From contig JAGAOA010000253.1 of NCBI GenBank assembly GCA_017623955.1, positions 1 through 5,217 of the forward strand: a stretch of 5,217 nt of DNA, read 5' to 3'. This DNA comes from Opitutales bacterium. GTDB lineage: Bacteria > Verrucomicrobiota > Verrucomicrobiae > Opitutales > CAG-312. The notes beneath the pieces were generated by a model. It had not been told where the DNA came from. It searched no databases and worked only from the letters and a program-made list of their open reading frames with translations. Of this stretch, positions 1 to 5,217 are shown one piece after another. The position numbers were made by a program, and so were the translations under genes. Position 1 is the first letter of the stretch. Each line of letters opens with the position of its first letter.

Positions 1-2
1 CA

Positions 3-530
3 AAAGAACCTTATAGAATGTTTACGTCTCGCGCTGAATATAGGTTGTTGCTCAATCATTCAAGTGCTGAAATGCGTTTGTTTGATGCTGCGTCTTCTCT
101 AGGGTTGCTCTCCCTTGCTCGCAAGAGTGCTATTGAAAAGAAGAATGCTGTTATTGCTGAGTATGTTGAGCGTTTTGAGTGTGGAAAAGAGTCTTTGTTG
201 TTGCGACGCGATGGGGATTCGGCTTTGAAATCCTTGCCGATAGACTTTCTTTGTTTGCCTGATTCTACTAGAGAGGAAATTCTATATCGTGTTATATATA
301 GGGGTTATCTTGATCGCGATTTGCGACAAATTGAGAAATCTCGTAATTATGAAAGTATAAAGATTCCGCAAAATATAGATTACTCTATGGTTAAGGGGTT
401 GCGAATTGAGGCTTCTCAAAAGTTGAAAGCTTTCGCCCCAATGACGGTTGGTCAGGCATCTCGAATTTCGGGGGTGTCTCCTGCTGATGTTGGAGTGTTG
501 ATTGTTTATCTTAAATCGCTTCTTGGTTGA
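3..530 (+). CDS. mnmG: MnmG (GidA) tRNA uridine-modifying protein, C-terminal part, cut by the left edge
   Basis: MnmG is the FAD-dependent partner of MnmE. Together they install the 5-(carboxymethyl)aminomethyl group on the wobble uridine (U34) of certain tRNAs in the cytoplasm. The reading frame is open from base 3 and begins KEPYRMFTSRAEYRLLL, the highly conserved motif in the middle of this family. The ATG at 18 is therefore an internal Met, not a start. The rest is the C-terminal helical domain that contacts MnmE. YRGYLDRD, IPQNIDYS, GLRIEA and the signature GQASRISGVSP appear in the usual order before the TGA at 528-530. The FAD and NAD binding regions lie outside the window. From memory, the segment between the RAEYR motif and YRGYL seems a few dozen residues shorter than in E. 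coli. The NHSSAEMRL stretch differs from the common RQDNADLRL. A strong terminator follows. The identification is secure. Confidence 0.96.
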   Translation, partial: KEPYRMFTSRAEYRLLLNHSSAEMRLFDAASSLGLLSLARKSAIEKKNAVIAEYVERFECGKESLLLRRDGDSALKSLPIDFLCLPDSTREEILYRVIYRGYLDRDLRQIEKSRNYESIKIPQNIDYSMVKGLRIEASQKLKAFAPMTVGQASRISGVSPADVGVLIVYLKSLLG

Positions 531-557
531 GAAATTGAAAATTTATTCTTTTTTTTT

Positions 558-597
558 GGCGAACTTATTGGCGGTTCGCCTTTATTTTGATTTTTTT
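558..597 (+). terminator. Rho-independent terminator of mnmG
   Basis: A perfect 7-bp GC-containing stem, GGCGAAC (558-564) with GTTCGCC (574-580), encloses a 9-nt loop. It is followed by the T-rich run TTTATTTTGATTTTTTT (581-597). It lies 27 bp after the mnmG stop, as expected for an intrinsic terminator on the plus strand. On the minus strand the stem would be followed by an A-rich run, so it should not end transcription arriving from comF. Confidence 0.85.
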
Positions 598-635
598 CAA
601 ATGTTGCGAAAAAATAGACCGCCAAAAATGCCTCT

Positions 636-647
636 AAAATCGATTTT
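636..647. repeat. 12-bp perfect palindrome AAAATCGATTTT
   Basis: AAAATCGATTTT equals its own reverse complement. It lies in the spacer between the convergent genes mnmG and comF. It could be a protein-binding site or chance in AT-rich DNA. No known operator is recognised. Confidence 0.3.
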
Positions 648-683
648 TATATCCTAGTTAGTGCGATGGGTTGATTTTTACCC

Positions 684-748
684 TAAAATGTCAAAAAACG
701 GTAAAATTTGGCGTTTTTTGACGTTTTGCTATTTTTTTGTGTTTTTTT
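684..748 (+). terminator. Long AT-rich hairpin followed by a T-rich tract, candidate second terminator
   Basis: Positions 685-700 pair with 712-727 in a 16-bp stem with one G-U pair (689 with 723). The core is GTCAAAAAACG against CGTTTTTTGAC, with an 11-nt loop. A further wobble pair (684 with 728) can extend it. A T-rich run, CTATTTTTTTGTGTTTTTTT (729-748), follows on the plus strand, which makes it look like a backup terminator for mnmG. For comF, read from the right, the stem is followed by GGGTAAAAATCAACC, which is less typical. An alternative 7-bp stem, TTTTACC (676-682) with GGTAAAA (700-706), would compete with it. Its exact role is unknown. Confidence 0.5.
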
Positions 749-756
749 GGGCTGAA

Positions 757-772
757 TGTTCCACGTGGAACA
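757..772. promoter_or_regulatory. parS: parS site, ParB (Spo0J) binding site for chromosome segregation
   Basis: TGTTCCACGTGGAACA is a perfect 16-bp palindrome. It matches the well-known bacterial parS pattern TGTTNCACGTGNAACA in both half-sites, with the invariant CACGTG core. The inverted repeat extends to 20 bp (AATG...CATT, 755-774). ParB loads here and spreads with CTP, and ParA then moves the origin region. The site sits 9 bp from the 3' end of comF, in a spacer between convergent genes and clear of promoters. parS sites usually cluster near the replication origin, and mnmG is an origin-proximal gene in many bacteria, so the context fits. No parA or parB gene is in the window. Confidence 0.9.
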
Positions 773-781
773 TTTGATTTC

Positions 782-1339
782 TTATACTCGTTTTGCAATA
801 GAAAAAGCGTAGATATTTTTAAACCCAATTTTCTTTAAAACCTTTGCACATTCATTTATAGTAGATGCTGTTGTTATAACATCATCTATTATTACAATTT
901 TTCTGTTTTTATCAAAGTTTCCGCATAGTGATGTTGGTGTGAATGCTTTTGCAACATTTTGCATTCTTTGACTTCTGTCGAGCTTTGTTTGTGTTGATGT
1001 GCTTCTAGTTCTTCTTAAAAGTTTTGCATGTTGTATGTTTAAATGTTTTGTGCGTTTTATAATTTCTAGTGCGATTTCTTCAGCTTGATTGTATCCTCGT
1101 TTTGCTTTTCTAGAGATTGAAAGAGGTACGGCAACTAGTGTTGCGTCTTGTAAAAAAGCTTTTGTTTCTGGGTGGAGCAGGGCAATTTGTGCTAAATCTT
1201 TAGCAATATATGGTGCGTTTTTGTATTTAAGTGCGTGTATTGCATCGACAATGGTTCCACTGAAAACGGTTGTGCATAGAACCTCTTTGTAGGCTATGTT
1301 CATCTCAGCACATTTGGGACACTTTGTAATGTTTGGCAT
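782..1339 (-). CDS. comF: ComF-family phosphoribosyltransferase-like protein, intact C-terminal domain
   Basis: ComF-family proteins are cytoplasmic and many are needed for natural transformation, where they are thought to support handling of incoming single-stranded DNA. This frame encodes 185 residues from the ATG at 1339 to the TAA at 782. It starts at the last zinc-ribbon CPKC (residues 7-10). The family motifs follow in order: VAVPLSISRKAKRGYNQAEE (69-88), LLRRTRSTSTQTKLDRSQR (107-125), and the PRPP-binding loop KIVIIDDVITTAST (147-160). The usual Gly of the TTG motif is Ala here. Family members normally have about 60 more N-terminal residues. Those are encoded directly upstream in the same frame but are interrupted by TGA (see 1340-1534). 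The ATG at 1339 is the first ATG after that stop, and no SD is visible. If translated alone, the protein lacks one zinc ribbon and half of the other, so its function is doubtful. Confidence 0.85.
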   Translation of the reverse strand: MPNITKCPKCAEMNIAYKEVLCTTVFSGTIVDAIHALKYKNAPYIAKDLAQIALLHPETKAFLQDATLVAVPLSISRKAKRGYNQAEEIALEIIKRTKHLNIQHAKLLRRTRSTSTQTKLDRSQRMQNVAKAFTPTSLCGNFDKNRKIVIIDDVITTASTINECAKVLKKIGFKNIYAFSIAKRV

Positions 1340-1534
1340 ATTGTTTGCACCTAGTATTTCTCCACATTGTAGACATCTTCCGCCAGTGTTAAATGTTATA
1401 TTTTTTGCGCAATCAGGACAAATTGTGTTAAATCTTCACTTAAATGCAATTGCTCCACAGCTTGCGCAAACTCTTGGAAAAAGCAGGTTTGCAAGGTTTT
1501 TTATTATTAGTTTTATTGTGGTTTTTATATTCAA
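1340..1534 (-). pseudogene. comF: N-terminal zinc-ribbon part of comF, interrupted by an in-frame TGA
   Basis: Reading minus from 1534 in the same frame as the ComF domain gives a typical ComF beginning. A hydrophobic lead with LLFPR is followed by CASC (from about 1468), then CPDC (about 1420-1409), then CLQC (1375-1364). The fourth pair, CPKC, lies past the ATG at 1339. The four CxxC pairs form the expected two zinc ribbons. A TGA at 1438-1436 (codon 33, counted from TTG at 1534) breaks the frame between the first two pairs, in the context IAFK-stop-RFNT. Frame and spacing are kept on both sides, so this looks like a single-base nonsense change, not a frameshift. No ATG lies between the upstream stop (TAG, 1549-1547) and the CxxC pairs. 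TTG at 1534 would give a family-like start. It could be a recent pseudogene, a sequencing error or, less likely, readthrough. Confidence 0.75.
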
Positions 1535-1659
1535 AGTAAATATATGCTAGCGTATTTAAGTTGGGTAGGGCAAGCCTTTCTATAAAAATATAGTAATTTA
1601 TCGTTGAAGGTATTTGTAGATGTACTTGACATGACTATTTGTTGTGTTAAGATTTATTC
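1535..1659. other. Divergent intergenic region between comF and the beta-helix lipoprotein gene
   Basis: This 125-bp AT-rich spacer must hold the promoters for both directions. It contains a short inverted repeat, CTATA-AAAA-TATAG (1580-1593), which is probably incidental. A plus-strand promoter candidate lies at 1626-1653. I could not identify a convincing minus-strand promoter for comF. Confidence 0.5.
1626..1653 (+). promoter_or_regulatory. Candidate sigma-70-type promoter, possibly leaderless
   Basis: TTGACA (1626-1631, perfect -35 consensus) is followed by a 16-bp spacer and TAAGAT (1648-1653, 4 of 6 matches to TATAAT). A start about 7 nt downstream would coincide with the ATG at 1660, so the transcript would be leaderless or nearly so. 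This agrees with the lack of any Shine-Dalgarno sequence. In Bacteroidota, whose main sigma factor uses a different consensus, this reading would not apply. Confidence 0.4.
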
Positions 1660-2814
1660 ATGATTCTGCGTTGTCTAACTTTATTTTTTTTAGTTTTGTT
1701 TTGCAGTTGTACAAATTGCAAGCAATATGATTGTCGATATGGCATAAATGTTATAGATTTTGGAGCTAAAGGCGATGGAGTTACTGATGATACTCTAGCT
1801 ATCCAAAGTGCCATAAATTTCATTGCAAAGCGTGGTGGCGGAAATATATATTTCCCGTATACGCCTAATGGTTATAGAATAGGTTCCCCCGCTAAAGAAT
1901 ATGTAGATGGAAAGCCATGTAGAGCTCAATTATACATACCAGCTGATTTGGCGTTAAATATTTCCTTTGAGGGTGAAATGCCTTGTAAGATGTTGTATTC
2001 GTATCAGGTAAGGCCCAAAAATTGTAGTAAGATTTTTTCGCCTACAAAATTTGGTACTATGACAAAAAACAATACGTTTTTGTTTTCGGATTGGGATGCT
2101 CCAGAAGAACACGATTTTACAAAACGGCCGTATGCAATATTATCTGCACCAGAGGGGACAACGTGTAATGGAAAATTTAGCGTATCGCAAGTTAGCATAA
2201 AAAATTTAGAATTTCGTGTTAAATTAAACAAAGAAAAAATGTATCCAACGCAATCGGCAGTAAACTTGCAAAATGTTTCGCGGGTGAATATACAAGATAG
2301 TCAATTTTGTTTAGACGACAATGTTGGTGATACATTCTTGGGGAAAAGTCTTCAGGAGAATCCTTGTCATACGGTTGGTCTGATGACTTCTGGCGATCAA
2401 AATGATAATAACGTATTGCGTAATGTAGCTGTTCAAGGTTTTAAATATGGTTTTGTTATGGGCGAGCATATTCAGGCAGATTATTTGTATGTTCATAATT
2501 GTGAAAACGCTATTGTTTTTCATGATTGCACTCACGTTAGTATGATAACACATGTAGTTGCTCAGCACAATAAACGTATTATTGTGGCGGCTCCAAATAA
2601 ACTTTTTGGGCATCGGTCGGCAAAGTGTTATATAAAGATAGATTGTGTTAATGTAGAGTCGGGCAGAAATATTTTACCAGAAATTTCGCAACTTGAGTAT
2701 TTTGTATATGATCCACAAAATAGGTTGAATGGTTCGTTAAAATATCATTTTCCGTGGGGATATAATAAATTAGATATAGTAGGTGCAAAAAATATAAAAA
2801 TATCTCGTTTTTAA
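1660..2814 (+). CDS. Pectate-lyase-3-type beta-helix protein, probable lipoprotein
   Basis: This 384-residue protein has a short basic-hydrophobic leader (MILRCLTLFFLVLF) running into FCSC. Cys17 is the likely lipidated residue, in a slightly atypical lipobox, so the protein is probably anchored in a membrane outside the cytoplasm. NVIDFGAKGDGVTDDTLAIQ (30-49), then RGGGNIYFP (58-66), is the signature opening of the pectate lyase superfamily 3 / phage-tailspike-like right-handed beta-helix fold. The middle (about 175-310) has repeated short strand-turn elements such as VSIKNLEF, VNIQDSQF, NVLRNVAVQGF and YLYVHNCENAIVF, typical of helix coils. Such proteins bind or cleave acidic or complex polysaccharides. 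I cannot assign a substrate or catalytic residues. It is rich in Cys for an exported protein. It starts 125 bp from comF, is divergent to it, and is followed after 81 bp by two exported proteins on the same strand. Start ATG at 1660; no SD. The fold call is firm, the activity is not. Confidence 0.88.
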   Translation: MILRCLTLFFLVLFCSCTNCKQYDCRYGINVIDFGAKGDGVTDDTLAIQSAINFIAKRGGGNIYFPYTPNGYRIGSPAKEYVDGKPCRAQLYIPADLALNISFEGEMPCKMLYSYQVRPKNCSKIFSPTKFGTMTKNNTFLFSDWDAPEEHDFTKRPYAILSAPEGTTCNGKFSVSQVSIKNLEFRVKLNKEKMYPTQSAVNLQNVSRVNIQDSQFCLDDNVGDTFLGKSLQENPCHTVGLMTSGDQNDNNVLRNVAVQGFKYGFVMGEHIQADYLYVHNCENAIVFHDCTHVSMITHVVAQHNKRIIVAAPNKLFGHRSAKCYIKIDCVNVESGRNILPEISQLEYFVYDPQNRLNGSLKYHFPWGYNKLDIVGAKNIKISRF

Positions 2815-2840
2815 TTTTATGATGATGTAAAAATATAGGC

Positions 2841-2869
2841 TTGAAAGCTTCTGAATTTAATGTGATAAT
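2841..2869 (+). promoter_or_regulatory. Candidate sigma-70-type promoter with extended -10
   Basis: TTGAAA (2841-2846), a 17-bp spacer, then GATAAT (2864-2869). The -10 is preceded by TGT (2861-2863), giving the extended form TGTGATAAT. Initiation near 2876 would leave a leader of about 20 nt without an SD before the ATG at 2896. The site lies in the 81-bp gap after the beta-helix gene, where I see no terminator hairpin. The two paralogs could thus be transcribed from here and also by readthrough. Confidence 0.45.
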
Positions 2870-2895
2870 GTCTTTATAACTAAACTGATTTTATT

Positions 2896-4701
2896 ATGAA
2901 GAACAAAATTATCAAAATGATGAGTAGGGGAGCAGTATTGTTTTTAATGCTAGTTCCATTTATTACAAATGCTATCGAATCGGCTACTGTATGTATGGTC
3001 TTAAATGATAATCGTGTTGTTTCTAATGTAGTAAACACTACAAAAATAGCCGATAACACAACTCAGATAAAAATTCTCGCCAAAGATATTCCAGCCGATT
3101 GCAAATATATCGAGATATTTGCCGACAACGCTGTTGCTGAAAAAGGGCAGGATGGCTTTTGGCTGATGAATAGAGGGTTGATGGGGTACTTCAACAAAGA
3201 TAATGGTAAGTTCTCTGCATCTAAAAAATATATGTATTTGCCATATTACGCAATGAAGTCGCCTCAAGAAAACTTTATTGCAGTAATTGACGGTATGCGT
3301 TTCGAGTTCAACGTAAATGTTGAAGTTGTTGATGGTGTTTATAAAATGTATCCACGTTGGTATATTTCGGATATCGGTTTTGCTCCGTATGAAGACATTG
3401 TTATAACATACTATACATTGCCAAAAGATGCCGACTACAATGAAATGGCTAAGGTTTATAGAAAGCATCGTTTTACACAAAATCCAAAAATTAAACCCAT
3501 AAAAGAACGTTTTAAAACACAGCCATTGTTAGAGCAGGTTGCAAAGTCGTTCCCAGTGAGAATGGATTTTGCTCGCAAGCATTTTAATCGCAAAAAAGAT
3601 AGTGTTAACTTCTATCAACGTGGAACAAAACCTTGGGTTGATGAAAAAAATGGTATAACAGCTGATAGAGAAGAACGTGCACCTGTTTCAAGACATTATA
3701 GTTCGGGTATTGCTATGATGCACAAAATGAAAGCTATTGGTTTAGACGACATCTTCATTTGTGCATCAGGTTTCCAAGACGGTGGTTATGATGGTCGTTG
3801 TCCAACAACATTCCCAATTTGTAAAGAGTCGGGAGGTGAAGAAGAATTCAAGAAATATTTGGCTGAAGGTAAAAAATTGGGCTATATAATTGATGGTCAT
3901 AGCAACTATACCGATGCATTTACATGTTCGCCAGACTGGTCGCCCGATAACATCAGTAAGTCGCCCGATGGCAAACTTGAACTCAATGGTGCGTGGAGTG
4001 GTGGTAAAGCATACAATTTGTGCTTGGCAAATGCTTACGAAAAATACATAAAGCGCGACCTTCCAAAACTTGCTGCTCTCGGCTTGCGTGGGGCTCACTA
4101 CATCGATGTATTTACAGCAGTATATCCTTATCGTTGTTGCGATCCAAATCATGCTGGTAATCGCAAGCAGATGGCTGAAATTCAAGATAAAATTGCACAA
4201 ATGTGTCGTGATTTATTTGGTGGTTTTGCTTCGGAATGTGGTTTTGATCATATAATAGATAAAGTTGATTATATCAATTATGTAACTGCGCCAATGCGTG
4301 CTAAGTACGTATATAAAGGCAAGGGTATGCAGTTTGTTGATAAATTTGTTCCATTCTGGGAATTAGTTTATCACGATATCGTATTGAATAATACCGACAA
4401 AATTACACAAGGCGTGTTAAATCAAGATAGTAATCTTGTGTTGGTAGAGTTCGGTGGGCGTCCGATATATTACAGTGTGACTGATTCAAATTTGATGCAT
4501 ATCAAAAAAGCTTATGACCAATATATGAAATTGCGTCATCTTATGCTTGAAGAAATGTTATCGCACAAAGAAGTTGCAAAAGATGTTTTTGTTATATCGT
4601 ATGCAAACGGCGAAAAGATTGTGGTTAATAAAACAGACACAACATATATTTTTGCTGGCGTAGAAGTTCCCGCAAAAGATTTTCGTTTGATTAAAAAATA
4701 A
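2896..4701 (+). CDS. Exported putative glycoside hydrolase (GH101/DUF5696-like), tandem copy 1
   Basis: This 601-residue protein has a Sec signal peptide: Lys-rich start, hydrophobic segment at about 12-22 and probable cleavage after TNA (24-26). It should act outside the cytoplasm. Residues 27-175 look beta-rich, with DGFWLMNRGLMGYFNKDNG (86-104) and IDGMRFEFNVNVEV (131-144), and end in MYPRWYISDIG. YNEMAKVYRKHRF (181-193) follows. About 215-540 resembles a TIM barrel: IGLDDIFICASGFQDGG (281-297), LGYIIDGHSNYTDAF (328-342), GLRGAHYIDVF (396-406), CCDPNHAGNR (414-423), GGFASECGFD (442-451) and, near the end, LVEFGGRPIYYS. The YIDVF Asp404 and ASEC Glu447 are candidate nucleophile and acid/base, by analogy with GH101-like enzymes. 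The C-terminal 50 residues look like a small beta domain. Family naming is from memory of such motifs, so both activity and substrate (a glycan) are inferred. A paralog follows 9 bp downstream. Start ATG at 2896; no SD. Confidence 0.8.
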   Translation: MKNKIIKMMSRGAVLFLMLVPFITNAIESATVCMVLNDNRVVSNVVNTTKIADNTTQIKILAKDIPADCKYIEIFADNAVAEKGQDGFWLMNRGLMGYFNKDNGKFSASKKYMYLPYYAMKSPQENFIAVIDGMRFEFNVNVEVVDGVYKMYPRWYISDIGFAPYEDIVITYYTLPKDADYNEMAKVYRKHRFTQNPKIKPIKERFKTQPLLEQVAKSFPVRMDFARKHFNRKKDSVNFYQRGTKPWVDEKNGITADREERAPVSRHYSSGIAMMHKMKAIGLDDIFICASGFQDGGYDGRCPTTFPICKESGGEEEFKKYLAEGKKLGYIIDGHSNYTDAFTCSPDWSPDNISKSPDGKLELNGAWSGGKAYNLCLANAYEKYIKRDLPKLAALGLRGAHYIDVFTAVYPYRCCDPNHAGNRKQMAEIQDKIAQMCRDLFGGFASECGFDHIIDKVDYINYVTAPMRAKYVYKGKGMQFVDKFVPFWELVYHDIVLNNTDKITQGVLNQDSNLVLVEFGGRPIYYSVTDSNLMHIKKAYDQYMKLRHLMLEEMLSHKEVAKDVFVISYANGEKIVVNKTDTTYIFAGVEVPAKDFRLIKK

Positions 4702-4710
4702 TTTAAAACA

Positions 4711-5217
4711 ATGAAAAACCTAGTAAACAAAATTTTAAAAACAAGTTTAATTGTATCGTCTTTTTTTTGTGTAACGCTTGCTTCAGCTATCGAGTCCGTT
4801 ACAGTTACGTTGACTCTAAAAGATGGTCGTGAGGTATCAACAACACTTCCAACTGAGCGACTAAACGAAACAACAACGCGTTTAAAAATATTGAAAAAGA
4901 GCATCCCAGCCGATTGCAAGTATCTTGATGTTTTTGCCGATAATGCAGTAGCAGAAAAGGGCAATGATGGGTTTTGGCTTTTAAACCGTGGTTTAATGGG
5001 ATATTTTAACAAAGATAATGGTCTATATAAAGCTCCCAAGCAGTATATGTATTTGCCTTATTACGCAATGAAAACGCCAGCTGAAACCTTTATTGGAGTA
5101 ATAGATGGAATGCGTTTTGAGTTCAATGTAAATGTTGAAGTAGCAGGTGGAATGTATCGAATGTATCCGCGTTGGCATATTGCTGATATCGGAGTAGCTC
5201 CTTACGAAGATATAACA
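4711..5217 (+). CDS. Exported putative glycoside hydrolase paralog, tandem copy 2, cut by the right edge
   Basis: The frame runs from the ATG at 4711 to the window end, giving 169 residues with no stop. A Lys-containing hydrophobic signal peptide ends in ASA (24-26), exactly where copy 1 has TNA, and both mature proteins begin IES. The two align without a gap over residues 27-169, with about 100 of 143 identical by my hand count. The near-invariant blocks are IPADCKY, FADNAVAEKG, NRGLMGYFNKDNG, YMYLPYYAMK, IDGMRFEFNVNVEV, MYPRW and APYEDI. Residues 41-58 are much less alike. The catalytic barrel lies beyond the edge, so intactness cannot be judged. The 9-bp gap after copy 1 (TTTAAAACA, no SD, no terminator) indicates co-transcription. 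The most likely origin is tandem duplication of the upstream gene. Confidence 0.85.
   Translation, partial: MKNLVNKILKTSLIVSSFFCVTLASAIESVTVTLTLKDGREVSTTLPTERLNETTTRLKILKKSIPADCKYLDVFADNAVAEKGNDGFWLLNRGLMGYFNKDNGLYKAPKQYMYLPYYAMKTPAETFIGVIDGMRFEFNVNVEVAGGMYRMYPRWHIADIGVAPYEDIT

Noticed and set aside
1436..1438. Recoding of TGA as a sense codon (for example Gly or Trp, as in some lineages with altered codes, or selenocysteine)
   Set aside because: mnmG ends at a TGA exactly at the expected family C-terminus, and readthrough there would run into its terminator. The three other sizeable coding frames contain no in-frame TGA and use TGG for Trp. The position is not a conserved Cys, and I see no SECIS-like hairpin directly after it.
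1089..1550. Plus-strand frames at 1089-1292 and 1296-1550
   Set aside because: They lie antisense to comF. The second is the mirror of its cysteine-rich N-terminus, and neither shows a protein family signature.
1580..1593. CTATA-AAAA-TATAG inverted repeat
   Set aside because: A 5-bp AT-only stem is expected by chance in DNA this AT-rich and has no terminator-like T run.
1531..1632. Minus-strand 33-residue frame from the ATG at 1632 upstream of comF
   Set aside because: It is in a different frame from comF, has low-complexity composition, no recognisable motif and no SD. It may be only the comF leader region.
2004..2613. Minus-strand frames inside the beta-helix gene
   Set aside because: They are shadows opposite a well-supported coding region, with no motifs, promoter or conserved composition.
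3001..4255. Frames antisense to or overlapping the 601-residue protein
   Set aside because: The coding evidence (signal peptide, paralog conservation) is entirely on the plus strand in the main frame.
4536..5039. Minus-strand 167-residue frame spanning the end of copy 1 and the start of copy 2
   Set aside because: It crosses two plus-strand genes. The paralog alignment shows the plus-strand frame is the one under constraint.

Overview
The window comes from an AT-rich, Gram-negative-type bacterial chromosome. Three points support this: an mnmG end, a lipoprotein-like leader and two Sec signal peptides, and three gene starts that all lack a Shine-Dalgarno sequence. The phylum cannot be fixed from this sequence. 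Weak SD use and A-rich start contexts fit Bacteroidota. The TTGACA/TTGAAA-type promoter candidates and the NHSSAEMRL variant in MnmG would fit other groups just as well, for example the PVC group (Verrucomicrobiota, Lentisphaerota, Kiritimatiellota).

Layout. (1) 3-530 (+): the C-terminal part of the tRNA-modifying protein MnmG (GidA), cut by the left edge. (2) 531-781: a 251-bp spacer between two convergent genes. It holds a classic terminator hairpin (558-597), a 12-bp palindrome (636-647), a long AT-rich hairpin (684-728) and a perfect 16-bp parS site for the chromosome-partition protein ParB (757-772). (3) 782-1534 (-): a ComF-family gene. The phosphoribosyltransferase domain is intact (782-1339). 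The N-terminal zinc-ribbon part (1340-1534) lies in the same frame but contains a TGA stop and has no ATG start. (4) 1535-1659: a short divergent promoter region. (5) 1660-2814 (+): a probable lipoprotein with a pectate-lyase-3-type beta-helix domain. (6) 2896-4701 (+): a 601-residue exported protein that looks like a TIM-barrel glycoside hydrolase. (7) 4711-5217 (+): the start of a close tandem paralog of that protein, 9 bp downstream and cut by the right edge.

How it fits together. The left part is chromosome housekeeping: tRNA modification, with a parS site that suggests the origin-proximal domain. The right part is an accessory block of secreted, carbohydrate-active-looking proteins that includes a recent tandem duplication. 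The beta-helix lipoprotein and the two paralogs share orientation and export, so they may act on the same polysaccharide. That link is inference. I see no RNA genes, transposase, CRISPR array or phage genes.
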